Source of the DNA: an uncultured Massilia sp.
Lineage (GTDB): Bacteria > Pseudomonadota > Gammaproteobacteria > Burkholderiales > Burkholderiaceae
DNA length: 64,000 bases
Direction: 5' to 3'
Assembly (NCBI GenBank): GCA_946481275.1
Contig: CAMLMV010000023.1
Coordinates: forward strand, 1-64,000
In this document: positions 44,534 through 53,654 of the stretch, piece after piece
Layout: each line of letters begins with the position of its first letter
Numbering within the stretch: position 1 is the stretch's first letter
Translations under genes and position numbers: made by a program
The notes under the pieces: generated by a model
The model's database searches: none
Seen by the model: the letters and a program-made list of their open reading frames with translations, nothing else
Told to the model about the DNA's origin: nothing

Positions 44534-46771
44534 TCAGGGTTTGATCCGTTGCTCGTCCAGGCGTACCTTCGCCTTCAGGACGGGTTGGTCGACGTTCTCG
44601 CCGACCTCGATGTCGTAGGTACCACCCACGACGTGCCAATTGCGCGCTGCCACGTCGAAGCCCGCCATCAGGCGCGGATCGACGTCGACCGCCACTTTGC
44701 GGCTTTCGCCGGGCTTCAGGTCGACACGGCTCCAGCCGACGAGGCGCCTGACGCCGTTCACGCGGGCATACACCTGGGCGACATCGGCACCGGGCCGCTT
44801 GCCGGTGTTTGCAATCGTGAACGCCACGCGCGGCGTCGCTCCGCCGGTCACGCGCAGGTTTTTGTAAGCGAAGCGCGTATAGCTGAGTCCATGACCGAAA
44901 GGGAACAGCGGCTTCGCCCCCGTCTTGTCGAACCAGCGGTAGCCCGCGTTCGCGCCTTCGGGATAGGTCACCGAGAACGGTTTCATGTCCTTCGGCAGGC
45001 CATACAAGTCGCGCTGCACCGCTTCCCCTGCCATCTCATAGCCGGGAATGGCGGGATTGGGCAGCTGTTGCTCGCTGGCCGGGAACGTCATCGCCAGGTG
45101 ACCGGACGGATTCACTTCACCCGTCAGGACACGCGCGATCGCATCGCCGCCGCGCTGCCCCGGATACCAGGCTTCGAGCACGGCGCCGGCCTTGTCCAGC
45201 CACGGCATGAGGACGGGGCCGCCCGTGACCAGCACGACGACCGTCGCGGGGTTCGCGCCGGCGACTGCCGCGATCAGGTCGTTCTGGTTGTCCGGCAGAT
45301 TCAAATCCTTGACGTCCATCGTCTCGGTCGTGAACTGCTCGCCGATGACGACGACGAGATCCGCCTTGCGGGCCGCCTCGGCGGCGCGGCGCGGGTCGCT
45401 GCCGTCGTCGTAGCTCACGGCCGCCTTCGGCAATGCCTTGCGCAGGGCGGCGACGGGCGACGAATTGCTGTACAGCTTGCGGCCGAACGCGGCCGGAAGC
45501 TTCAGCACGGCGCCGCCCACCGGATTGACCTGCGACGAACCGCCGCCGCCCGCGAGGATGCCGACGTCGGCATGGCCGCCCACGACGAGGATCGTACGGA
45601 CCGATGCGGCGACGGGCAGCAGGTTGCGCGCATTCTTGAGGAGCACGATGCCGCTTTCCGCGACTTCCTGGGCGATGCGGCCGTTCGCCTCGTAGTCGAT
45701 ATCCCTGCGCGCAGGCGGATGGGTATCCAGCCCGACGGCATGCATGGTGCGCAGGATGCGGCGCACCGACTGGTCGACATCTGCCTCCTTGACCGTACCG
45801 GCGGCCAGTGCCGCGCGCAGTTGCGATCCGAAGTAGCCTGCATCGGCCGGCGTCGTGCCCGATTCCTGGTCGAGGCCCGCGCGGATCGACGGACCATGCA
45901 CCGCGCCCCAATCGGACATGACAAACCCCTTGTAGCCCCAGTCGCGGCGCAGGACATCGTTCAGCAGGAACGCGTTCTCGCATCCGAACACGCCGTTGAT
46001 CCTGTTGTAGGCGCACATGACGGAGCCCGGCCGGCCGATCTCGATGCCGATCTCGAACGCCAGCAGGTCGCTCTCGCGCAGCGCGCCCTCCTCCATGTCG
46101 GCGCTGAGGATGGTGCGTCCCGTCTCCTGCGTATTCAGGGCAAAGTGCTTGATCGTGGAGATGACGTGGTTCGACTGCACGCCGCGGATGGCATGGCCCA
46201 CCAGCGTGCCGGCCAGTAGCGGGTCCTCGCCGAAGTATTCGAAATTCCGGCCGTTTCTCGGTTCGCGTGCGAGATTGACGCCGCCCGCCAGGAGAACGTT
46301 GAATCCCTTGTCGCGTGCTTCCGCGCCGATCATCGCGCTGCCCCGTTCGACGAGGTTCGTATCCCACGTCGACGCCAGCAGGACGGTCGACGGCAGTGCC
46401 GTGGCGACGTCCCCCGGTCGCAGCCCGCCCATCATGTTGGCGATGCCGACGCTGGCATCGCTCTCCGTCAGGTACGGAACGCCGAGGCGGGGCACGCCCT
46501 TCACGTAACCCGCGCCCTTGGCGACATCGGCGGACAGCTTCGGTTTTGCCGCGAACGGATTACTGCCGCGGACGAGGTCCAGCTTTTCGTCCAGCGTCAT
46601 CTGCTTCAGGATGGCGTCGGCCCATGCATCGTCCCCGGACGTTTCCGCCATGGCCGACTGCGGCGCCATGCCCGCCGTGCATAGCGCACTCAGGTATGCG
46701 CCGATCATCAGCCGGTTCCACCGTTTTTTCTCGTTCGCCCGCCCCCGGCCCGCGATCGCTTCCAGCATCAT
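44534..46771 (-). CDS. GH3 beta-glucosidase (PA14-less, secreted)
   Basis: 745 residues from the ATG at 46771, behind AAAGGA. A long basic N-terminus (GRGRANEKKRWNR) precedes a signal core (LMIGAYLSALCTAGMAPQSAMA). The barrel has QMTLDEKLDLVRGSNPF, PYLTESDASVGIANM, EPRNGRNFEYFGEDPLL and TIKHFALNTQETGR; the nucleophile is Asp287 in GFVMSDWGAVHG, the textbook GH3 motif. The second domain has LVVVIGEQFTTETMDV and SSQVNPVGG. This group includes fungal-like beta-glucosidases and some steroid or saponin glucosidases. It is the first gene of the two-GH3 operon, with motif copy 3 lying 58 bases upstream. Confidence 0.9.
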   Translation of the reverse strand: MMLEAIAGRGRANEKKRWNRLMIGAYLSALCTAGMAPQSAMAETSGDDAWADAILKQMTLDEKLDLVRGSNPFAAKPKLSADVAKGAGYVKGVPRLGVPYLTESDASVGIANMMGGLRPGDVATALPSTVLLASTWDTNLVERGSAMIGAEARDKGFNVLLAGGVNLAREPRNGRNFEYFGEDPLLAGTLVGHAIRGVQSNHVISTIKHFALNTQETGRTILSADMEEGALRESDLLAFEIGIEIGRPGSVMCAYNRINGVFGCENAFLLNDVLRRDWGYKGFVMSDWGAVHGPSIRAGLDQESGTTPADAGYFGSQLRAALAAGTVKEADVDQSVRRILRTMHAVGLDTHPPARRDIDYEANGRIAQEVAESGIVLLKNARNLLPVAASVRTILVVGGHADVGILAGGGGSSQVNPVGGAVLKLPAAFGRKLYSNSSPVAALRKALPKAAVSYDDGSDPRRAAEAARKADLVVVIGEQFTTETMDVKDLNLPDNQNDLIAAVAGANPATVVVLVTGGPVLMPWLDKAGAVLEAWYPGQRGGDAIARVLTGEVNPSGHLAMTFPASEQQLPNPAIPGYEMAGEAVQRDLYGLPKDMKPFSVTYPEGANAGYRWFDKTGAKPLFPFGHGLSYTRFAYKNLRVTGGATPRVAFTIANTGKRPGADVAQVYARVNGVRRLVGWSRVDLKPGESRKVAVDVDPRLMAGFDVAARNWHVVGGTYDIEVGENVDQPVLKAKVRLDEQRIKP

Positions 46772-46828
46772 GTTTATCCTTTCGAAGACTTCTCCGGCGA
46801 TCATAATCTGCCGTTCATGCCTGCTGAA

Positions 46829-46847
46829 CATCGTCCGTTCGGACGGT
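46829..46847 (+). promoter_or_regulatory. Shared 19-bp motif, copy 3 (GH3-GH3 operon promoter)
   Basis: CATCGTCCGTTCGGACGGT, one base different from copies 1 and 2. It has a clean CGTCC-GTTC-GGACG inverted repeat. It lies 58 bases before the GH3 ATG at 46771. Confidence 0.65.
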
Positions 46848-46948
46848 GCACGCGTGTGTCGGCGTCACGACAATCCATGACGGGACCATGGCCAACGACA
46901 ACGCGAACGACATGAAAACGACACGAACACTCCTGCCGTTCCTCTTCG

Positions 46949-47250
46949 TCCTGTTCGGGCCAGTTCGGTCCCTACCGGCAGGATCCGGCAGGGTTGAAGT
47001 CCGCCCTCGACAAACATGGCCTGCAATGCGCCGGCGCCCATGTGCTGCCGGCCAGCCGATCATCGGCCGGGACCGTGCGGATTGGGCGGGGCTGGTCCGC
47101 GCCGTGCGCGAAACGGGCGCCACCGAGTGGATCATCGTCGAGCAGGAAGACTATCCGAGCGGGATGGGTGAGCTCGAATCGGTCGCGGCGTCGCTGGCGG
47201 GACTGACAGAAGCGATGAGTCGCGTCACCGATCGCACGTCGATATCCTCG
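46949..47250 (+). pseudogene. Remnant of sugar-phosphate isomerase/epimerase (TIM-barrel) gene
   Basis: Two pieces of one family lie in different frames. Around 46957-47047 one frame reads GQFGPYRQDPAGLKSALDKH then GLQCAGAHV, typical of the early barrel of AP-endonuclease-type sugar isomerases. From about 47055 another frame reads IIGRDRADWAGLVRAVRETG, then ATEWIIVEQEDYPSGMGELE and SVAASLAGL, typical of the last barrel strands and C-terminus. The central 150 or so residues are missing, so the gene has lost its middle and its frame. It borders the GH3 operon and probably once belonged to the sugar locus. The rest of 46772-47438 holds only the motif and no intact gene. Confidence 0.65.
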
Positions 47251-47438
47251 GACCACGCACTGCTCTCGACGAAATAGCGCGCCACGGCAGACGACTGCAC
47301 GGGCATCGCCACGAACAGGATGAATCGCAACCTGTCAATGTCCCTGCTGCTCGAGAGATCCCGCCGCGCTACGACAAATGCGCCCTGCTTCTTCCATGTA
47401 TTCGAGAGCGCCAAACAGCATCACATAAAGAAATTCTC

Positions 47439-50400
47439 CTAACGCAGTTGTAAGAGGTCAACCACGCTTCGTCGCTGGCGGCGGTACGGCTCCGCAGTCA
47501 GGAAGGTCGCCAGGGCGACGTCGTTGGCTACGCCTGCCACACCCATGGCACCCTGCAACCTGCGGCGCCGCGTCGCATCGATGGTGTCATCCACCCATAG
47601 AAAGCGCCGCAGGATCGCACTATCGTCGTCCTGGCCAGTCTCCAGGTTGGATGCCGGCATCAGCTGCAGGAATTCCGCGGCCTGTTTGCGCGCGTCGGCG
47701 TACTGCCCTCCATGCACGAAATCAAAAATGCCGACATCGCTCTCGATCCCGAGTCCGCGCATGACGTCTTGCAGCTTGCGCAGGCGTTCCGGCACCACGG
47801 CGGCATTTACGAACACATAATTTTGCAGCGTCGCCGCGACCGGGTCCAGCCTGGCCTCGCTGCTGCCGGCGTCCGGGCGGGTTTGCTGCCCGGACGCCGG
47901 GGCTGGCGCCTGTTGTCGCGACAGTCCGACCGCGTGCAGTTTCACAATCCCGCTGGACGCCCGCAGTTCAAGGCCACGTCCAGTCGCAAACGGCCGATCG
48001 ATTCTTTTGGTCGCGATCGATATGCGGGCTGGATCGACGCCCATGGACGTCAGATACGTTTTCACCGTTTCCGCTTGTCGGATGGACGCGCTGTCCGCCG
48101 CCATGATGACGACCTCCATGACCTCCACGGCGTTGAGTTTGGAGACGAACTCGGCGAGCACGGCAGAATTGTCGGCCTGTTTCAGGAAGTCTACTTCAGA
48201 CAGGACCGGCAATATCGCATCGAATGTGACTTTTGGCGCATTCGGAATAGAGCTCACCGTTATGCCCGGCGTCACAACCTGCGTGCTGTCGCCAATCGGA
48301 CGCCGCGCCGTCTTCGAACCCGGCTTGTCGTTTTTGCGTGGCGATGGCGCTACCGGACCGGTCACGGTGCCGGCATCCGCCGGTGGAGCCTGCGGAGGCA
48401 GGGCACGCCACACGGTCACTTCCCGATTCGCATCGGCAAAGGCAAGGGTATTGCCTTGCGCCGAGATGGTCACCGGTGCGCGTGCATTCGTCGCTCCTTC
48501 CTGGCTCCACGCCTGGCCGCCCTGCTTGAGCCACACGCGGCCATCCGAGGTCACCGCCGCGATATCGCCGCCCAGGCGGTCGGTCGCGATGCTTTGTCCG
48601 GTACCGACGGCGGACGGCAGCGTGCCCCTCGCGGCGCCCGCGGCCGGCGTCCCGGTGAGCGGGAATTCGAACAATCGGCCGGATCGGGCCGCCACGAGCA
48701 GCGATGTGCGGTCTTGCGCGAATGCGCAGGTGACGGCGGGACGAGCCTCTGCCGGCAACGCCTCCTCCACCACCTTGCGCGCGGCGAACAGCAAACCATC
48801 GTCCTCCATTGCCGTGCACAGCGCGCCCTCGGGACCCTGGCTCGCCGGCGTCTGCGACCCGAAAGACAGGCCTCCGCCAGCTGCGCGAGCAAGCGTCTTC
48901 ACGACAGGCGTCCGGCCCCACGGCGATTCCCGGCATGTCGCGTCCACTCGGAAAGACTGCGAGCCTTCCTGTGTTGCCTGCGCATGGACGACCGCGCTGT
49001 CGACAGCGAGCGCATCGGGCTTGACCGGCATGACGAATGATGGGCACTGGTCGACGCCGGCCTCGCCGGCCCGCCCGGGAACGGTTCTCACCGTAAGGCC
49101 GCCCACATCGCTGGATACGGCGATCCGGCCACCATCGCCGCTGAGCGCGATGATGGCGGGCTTTGGCGCCAGTTCCCGGGGAGGGACGGGTGCGGCCAGC
49201 CAGTCGACCGGCGGCACCGCAAACGCGCACGCCGCAAGGGCCAGCGCCGCCATCGGTATCCAGGGCTGCGGCCCGCGCAGGGGCAGTCCGCCCCGGTACA
49301 GCAAACGCATCAGCGCCTTGCCGGCATCGACCGTCAACGCCTTGCGGGGACCGTTCATGAAGTGGAGGAAGATGGCATCCTCGCGCCTGTCATCCTTCGG
49401 CGCCAGCCGCATCCACGCTCTCAGCCCTGCAAGGAAATCGTTCCACGCCCGCAGGCGCGGTTCGAGTGCGATCTCGAGTGTGGATGCCTGCTGCTGCGTC
49501 GCGGCCTTTACCTCGGCGAGAAAGCGATCCAGCGTGCGGCGCACGGCTTCCTCGGACGCAGGCGACAGCCGTCTCAGTAACGCCGTGCGCAACCAGTCGG
49601 GCATGAAGCCCATCCGCATCCATGGCAGCCGCGACAGCAAGGCGAGTCGCTGCGCATACCAGTCGTCGCGCCCTGTGTCGCGCGCGAGGCTGTCGCCCAC
49701 CGCCAGCGTGATGGCCCAGCGGATATCCGGGTACACCGCGCACGCCGCCAGCCATTCCATGGCATCGTTGCCCAGGTCCAGTTCGAGGTCCAGCAGGACG
49801 TCGTCCAGCATGTCCCTGTCCAGCGGCCTGCGATCCAGCAACTGGTCGACGTCGCGCAGGTAGGCGGGACGCGTCCGGCGCCGCGCACCGCCGCCGATGC
49901 CTTCCCACGAAGACTGCTCGTGCAGGAACTGCCCCAGCCGGCGCAGGCCATCCGCCTCCAGCGGCAGGATCGTCATGCCGGCACGGGCCAGCGCCCATTC
50001 GCGCAGTGCCCACAGGCGGACCGGCTGCGGCGTGACCAGCACCGGCATCGGCCACTCCAGCAAGCCGGAGATCCACGCCGCCGGCGCGCCCGTGTAACGG
50101 TCGATCAATCCGTTCCCGTCCGAGAAGATGATCAGGCGGCTGTCGGGATGACGCGCCAGCAGCGCGTCCAGCGTGTGCACGCCCGCGTGCGGCGACGTGC
50201 CTTCCAGCGGTACGTGGCGCGCGAAGCGGGGATCGCCATCGAACACGTACCGTTCCACGGCGACGCCCTGCGCGTGGAACAGCCGCACCACTTCGTCTCC
50301 CAGCGCCGCCTGGTGATCGGCGGCGCTGACGCGCTCCACCAGGACGAGATAGACCGGTTCGCCGAGGCTGTTGCCGAACACGGGGGAAGGCAGTCCGCCG

Positions 50401-51227
50401 GACGCGGCGGTGGCCTCCAGCGTGGCATGGACGTCGAGGCGGCGCGAGGCCGTGGCCCGCCTCCTCCGCATCTCGCGGCCCAGATAGCGCAACGCGCTCG
50501 CATACGCAGCCAGCGCCGGCGTGGCGCTGGTGGCAAGGCGGCGCCGCGTCGCGATGTCGTCGACGGGCAGCCGTTCCAGGAAGCCGCGCCGCCTGGCCGC
50601 GGCATACACCCACCAGCCCACGGCGGCCAGCAGGATCACACAACCGGCGATGCGCAGCGCCGCATTCATGGGCAGGAGCGCGTCGCCCCGGTCGCCCGGC
50701 AACCGGCGGATTTTCGGTGCGGGTATCCGGTCTACCCGCGTCATGACGCCCAACGATATGTCTCGTTCGGCCGGCGCGGCCGCGGATGCCGATGGTTTGA
50801 CCGGAGCGGGAGCAGGCTGTTGCTGCGACTCCGTCCACGCCATCCACGCCGCAAGGAGAACCGCCGGCAGGCACAGCAGCCCGATCCACCACCATCGCCG
50901 GGGCGGCGGCGGTGGCGGCGGCGGCGCCACGGTCGTGTCGTCCGCCTGTCCTTCCGGCTCCTCGCCGGAGGACGGCAAGATGCCGCTGCTTCGCAGCCAG
51001 CCTTCATACAGCTTGCCGAACCGGTCTTGCTCCAGGGCGTTGGTGCAAAACACCGGCGCGAGCCATGGCGCCAGGCCGGCGACGGGAGGCAGCCGGTGTG
51101 CGTCCCTCAGCAGGCGCGAGGCGGCAATGATCTGGCCGGGATGCACGTGCATGCCCGCCGCACGCAGCCAATACCCGAGCGCGACGAGTTCGTCCGGACC
51201 CAGTGTCGATGGCGCGGCGGCACTCAT
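47439..51227 (-). CDS. Envelope-spanning vWA/SAV_2336-like protein with propeller and OmpA-like domains
   Basis: 1262 residues from the ATG at 51227, 11 bases past the MoxR stop. Residues 1-85 resemble the N-terminus of MoxR-associated CoxE/vWA or SAV_2336-like proteins (LGPDELVALGYWLRAAGMHV). A Pro run precedes membrane helix 1 (about 112-131); helix 2 is about 190-211. Residues about 290-435 form a vWA-like fold (VYLVLVERVSAADH, SRLIIFSDGNGL, VLVTPQPVRLWALREWALAR) without the DxSxS metal site. Helix 3 is about 656-676. Residues about 690-942 look like a beta-propeller (IIALSGDGGRIAVSSDVGGL), and about 1002-1078 an OmpA-like domain (QAETVKTYLTSMGVDPARIS). Positive charges place 212-655 in the cytoplasm and 677-1262 in the periplasm. 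It is the last gene of the four-gene conflict-like operon. Confidence 0.75.
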   Translation of the reverse strand: MSAAAPSTLGPDELVALGYWLRAAGMHVHPGQIIAASRLLRDAHRLPPVAGLAPWLAPVFCTNALEQDRFGKLYEGWLRSSGILPSSGEEPEGQADDTTVAPPPPPPPPRRWWWIGLLCLPAVLLAAWMAWTESQQQPAPAPVKPSASAAAPAERDISLGVMTRVDRIPAPKIRRLPGDRGDALLPMNAALRIAGCVILLAAVGWWVYAAARRRGFLERLPVDDIATRRRLATSATPALAAYASALRYLGREMRRRRATASRRLDVHATLEATAASGGLPSPVFGNSLGEPVYLVLVERVSAADHQAALGDEVVRLFHAQGVAVERYVFDGDPRFARHVPLEGTSPHAGVHTLDALLARHPDSRLIIFSDGNGLIDRYTGAPAAWISGLLEWPMPVLVTPQPVRLWALREWALARAGMTILPLEADGLRRLGQFLHEQSSWEGIGGGARRRTRPAYLRDVDQLLDRRPLDRDMLDDVLLDLELDLGNDAMEWLAACAVYPDIRWAITLAVGDSLARDTGRDDWYAQRLALLSRLPWMRMGFMPDWLRTALLRRLSPASEEAVRRTLDRFLAEVKAATQQQASTLEIALEPRLRAWNDFLAGLRAWMRLAPKDDRREDAIFLHFMNGPRKALTVDAGKALMRLLYRGGLPLRGPQPWIPMAALALAACAFAVPPVDWLAAPVPPRELAPKPAIIALSGDGGRIAVSSDVGGLTVRTVPGRAGEAGVDQCPSFVMPVKPDALAVDSAVVHAQATQEGSQSFRVDATCRESPWGRTPVVKTLARAAGGGLSFGSQTPASQGPEGALCTAMEDDGLLFAARKVVEEALPAEARPAVTCAFAQDRTSLLVAARSGRLFEFPLTGTPAAGAARGTLPSAVGTGQSIATDRLGGDIAAVTSDGRVWLKQGGQAWSQEGATNARAPVTISAQGNTLAFADANREVTVWRALPPQAPPADAGTVTGPVAPSPRKNDKPGSKTARRPIGDSTQVVTPGITVSSIPNAPKVTFDAILPVLSEVDFLKQADNSAVLAEFVSKLNAVEVMEVVIMAADSASIRQAETVKTYLTSMGVDPARISIATKRIDRPFATGRGLELRASSGIVKLHAVGLSRQQAPAPASGQQTRPDAGSSEARLDPVAATLQNYVFVNAAVVPERLRKLQDVMRGLGIESDVGIFDFVHGGQYADARKQAAEFLQLMPASNLETGQDDDSAILRRFLWVDDTIDATRRRRLQGAMGVAGVANDVALATFLTAEPYRRQRRSVVDLLQLR

Positions 51228-51238
51228 CCCGGCAACGG

Positions 51239-52243
51239 CTACGACCGCGCTTCCGTGTCGCGCCAGCTCCCAGCGTACTTCTCGATTTCCGCGAGGTCGC
51301 TGGCGGTCTTGCCGATGACGCCCAACGTGCCCTTGAGATAGCCGGGCGGCAGCGTGCAGACGGTGCGCGAGCGCACGTCGACGTCGCCGGCCACACGGGA
51401 CCGCGCGTGCAGGATGCGGATCCAGTCCACCAGCTCCGCCGTGCCGGGCAATTTTTCCAGGGGCAGTCCGCGCACCTCGTAGAAAAAGCGCACCGCACTT
51501 TCGGAAAGACGGCTCGGGTCCATCGCCAGGTTGCGATGCACGATGTCGGCCAGGCGGCCCGGATCGTGGTCCCTGTCGGGGAAGCGGATGTGGTGGAACA
51601 CGCAACGGCGCAGGAACGGCGCCGGCAGGTTCTTTTCGCTGTTGCTGGTCAGGACGACGAGCGGCCGCATGTTCCTGGGCGCGGACACGCTGCGCACCTG
51701 CGCGCCGCCGCGGGACAGCTCGGGAATCCGGAAGAACATGCCGTCGATCTCGTTCAGCAAATCGTTGGGGAAGTCGCGCGGCGCCTTGTCGATCTCGTCG
51801 ATCAGCACGACGGAACGCCGCGGCCCATGATGTTCGCGCCGCTCGGGCACCAGATCGGCCACATCGTCCCAAGGCAGCGACTCGATGATGGCGCGGCCCA
51901 ACGCACCGAACGTCACATAGTCGATGTTGTTCGGACTCATATTCTTGTCGTGTACGGCGTGAAAGCGGCGCAGGCTGTCGAAGTGATAGAACAGGTCCGT
52001 GGCCACACTGCACGACTTGGTTTCGAAGGCGTACAACGGCAGCTGCGCGGGCGCCTCGTCGCCCGCCTGGCGCAGCCAGGCCGGCGCGAGACGCGCAGCG
52101 AGGTGGCGTGCGAACGTGCTCTTGCCGGTACCCGGCTCGCCCGTCAGCAGCAGGGGCAGCCCGAGTTCCAGCGCCACCTCGGCCGCGGCGGCCAGTTCCG
52201 GCGACGGCAGATAGGCGTCTGCGCCACGCCCAGGTTCATCCAT
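51239..52243 (-). CDS. MoxR-family AAA+ ATPase
   Basis: 334 residues from the ATG at 52243, behind a strong AAGGAG site. Walker A is LLLTGEPGTGKST (residues 35-42 hold GEPGTGKS), Walker B is SVVLIDEIDKAPRDFPNDLL, sensor 1 is LVVLTSNSEKNLPAPFLRR with an Arg finger pair. A lid helix region (ADIVHRNLAMDPSRLSES) follows. MoxR proteins are chaperone-like and typically act on vWA proteins encoded beside them, which fits the next gene. The start overlaps the end of the protease gene by 8 bases. The insertion KNMSPNNIDYVTFGALGR is unusually long for MoxR. Confidence 0.92.
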   Translation of the reverse strand: MDEPGRGADAYLPSPELAAAAEVALELGLPLLLTGEPGTGKSTFARHLAARLAPAWLRQAGDEAPAQLPLYAFETKSCSVATDLFYHFDSLRRFHAVHDKNMSPNNIDYVTFGALGRAIIESLPWDDVADLVPERREHHGPRRSVVLIDEIDKAPRDFPNDLLNEIDGMFFRIPELSRGGAQVRSVSAPRNMRPLVVLTSNSEKNLPAPFLRRCVFHHIRFPDRDHDPGRLADIVHRNLAMDPSRLSESAVRFFYEVRGLPLEKLPGTAELVDWIRILHARSRVAGDVDVRSRTVCTLPPGYLKGTLGVIGKTASDLAEIEKYAGSWRDTEARS

Positions 52244-53654
52244 TCCGATCTCCTTCCAGCGATGTTTTGACGAGACGGTGCAGCTTGCGCGCGTTCCATG
52301 TCTCGTTCGCATATTGTTCGTCGAGCGCGCCTTCGATGCGATCGGCATTGCGTCCCAACTGCGTCTTGATGAGCGGCAGCTGGATCCAGTTGCGCACCTC
52401 GCCGCTTCGGTAATCGCCAAGAATCACCGGCTTGCCCAGCAGCACCGATCGCATCGTCTCGTGCTTCTTGTGCAGCCCCGCTACCGTTTTCCGTATCGTG
52501 GATACGGCCTTCGCATGTACCTCACCATCGTCGTAGCGAAGCGACAGCACCAGGACGAGACGGCGCTGGCCCAGTTGCAGGCCGGCCAGCCATTCCGCCA
52601 CCTGCAGCAAGTGCTTTTCCATCTCCCGTACCGGCCCGACGGGCCAGTCGCAGCATTGGCTCAACAGCACCAGGCCGGCGCTTCCCCTGAAACTGAGCGA
52701 GCTGTCGATCCGGTCGAACGGGGCGTTCAGCGCCGTCTCCACGGCACGGCGAAACTGGGCCTGCTTGCCCAACGCGACGGCATCCAGCACGTGACAGGCT
52801 TCCGTCCACACCTGGCGGACCTTGCGTTCGCTGAGCTGTCTGGCGATGCGGTTCAACAGTGGAACATAACGGTGATCCGAATGGCCGGCCACGCACATCA
52901 GCCGCGCGCCGCCGTCTCCCTTGTCGAGCCAGTCGTCCAGTTGTTCGACGACGTCCACCCGGTCGCACCACGACACCAGTTCGCCCACGTCGACATCTGC
53001 CGCCGGGGCCTCGACGGCGGCCACCCTGCGCGTGTGCACACCGGGCGGCAGCAGTGCCAGTACGGGCTTGATGGGGCACGCCTTCAACTGACCGCTGACG
53101 GATTGCGCGAAATTGTCGACGTCGGCGTACTGCTGCGCAAGATGGCCCACGATACCGCCGCCCACCACCAGCGGCGCGCCCGAGGCGCCGCTCATGTCCA
53201 TCCTGGTGAGCGCTTCCTGGTTGTAGAGGGCGATCTGCGGCGTGCCATCGATGTCCGCGTAATGCATGTCGATGATGCGGCCGCTCAGGTGCACCCCATT
53301 GACCTTGTCGCGGTCGTGCGACATCGCAACGGGAAAGCCGAAGCTGCGCCACATGTCGTCCGCCCTGGCCTGGCCGACGGGCAGCGGTTCGATGTCGTCG
53401 CAGCCGGCGACACGCAGCAGCGCGGCGTCCGCAACGCGGTCGACGCCCAGCAACGTGGCCATGGCAGGGCGGCGTTGCGGCGGCCAGCCGACCAGCACCT
53501 CGAAGCTTTCGCCCACGGCGCGGCGCCGCACGACATGGGCCGCCGTGGCGGCATGGCCGGGCGCGATCAGGTATCCGCTGCCGATACTGCCGTCGTCGCC
53601 CTGGAACAGGACGCAGGTCTGCTTCAGTCGCGCGGCGATGTCGGGGAGCGTCAT
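52236..53654 (-). CDS. Trypsin-like serine protease with STAND-like C-terminal region
   Basis: 472 residues from the ATG at 53654, which overlaps the stop of the metallophosphoesterase gene in ATGA. Residues about 8-190 are a chymotrypsin-fold protease: His40 (ATAAHVV), Asp76 (RVADAALLRV) and Ser158 (SGASGAPLVVGGG) form the triad. There is no signal peptide, so it acts in the cytoplasm. Residues about 225-400 start LVSWCDRVDVVEQLDDWLDK and continue ARLMCVAGHSDHRYVPLLNR, a pattern like inactive STAND (iSTAND) modules found in MoxR/vWA-linked conflict systems: an NTPase-like fold with the P-loop lost. The protease is a plausible effector released when the system is triggered. Confidence 0.82.
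   Translation of the reverse strand: MTLPDIAARLKQTCVLFQGDDGSIGSGYLIAPGHAATAAHVVRRRAVGESFEVLVGWPPQRRPAMATLLGVDRVADAALLRVAGCDDIEPLPVGQARADDMWRSFGFPVAMSHDRDKVNGVHLSGRIIDMHYADIDGTPQIALYNQEALTRMDMSGASGAPLVVGGGIVGHLAQQYADVDNFAQSVSGQLKACPIKPVLALLPPGVHTRRVAAVEAPAADVDVGELVSWCDRVDVVEQLDDWLDKGDGGARLMCVAGHSDHRYVPLLNRIARQLSERKVRQVWTEACHVLDAVALGKQAQFRRAVETALNAPFDRIDSSLSFRGSAGLVLLSQCCDWPVGPVREMEKHLLQVAEWLAGLQLGQRRLVLVLSLRYDDGEVHAKAVSTIRKTVAGLHKKHETMRSVLLGKPVILGDYRSGEVRNWIQLPLIKTQLGRNADRIEGALDEQYANETWNARKLHRLVKTSLEGDRNG

Noticed and set aside
47151..47414. An 87-codon frame on the minus strand overlapping the isomerase remnant
   Set aside because: No motif and it overlaps recognisable isomerase sequence on the other strand.
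47439..52013. A single 1524-codon frame extending through the MoxR gene
   Set aside because: The first 262 codons are a shadow of the MoxR gene in another frame; true homology of the last gene starts at 51227.
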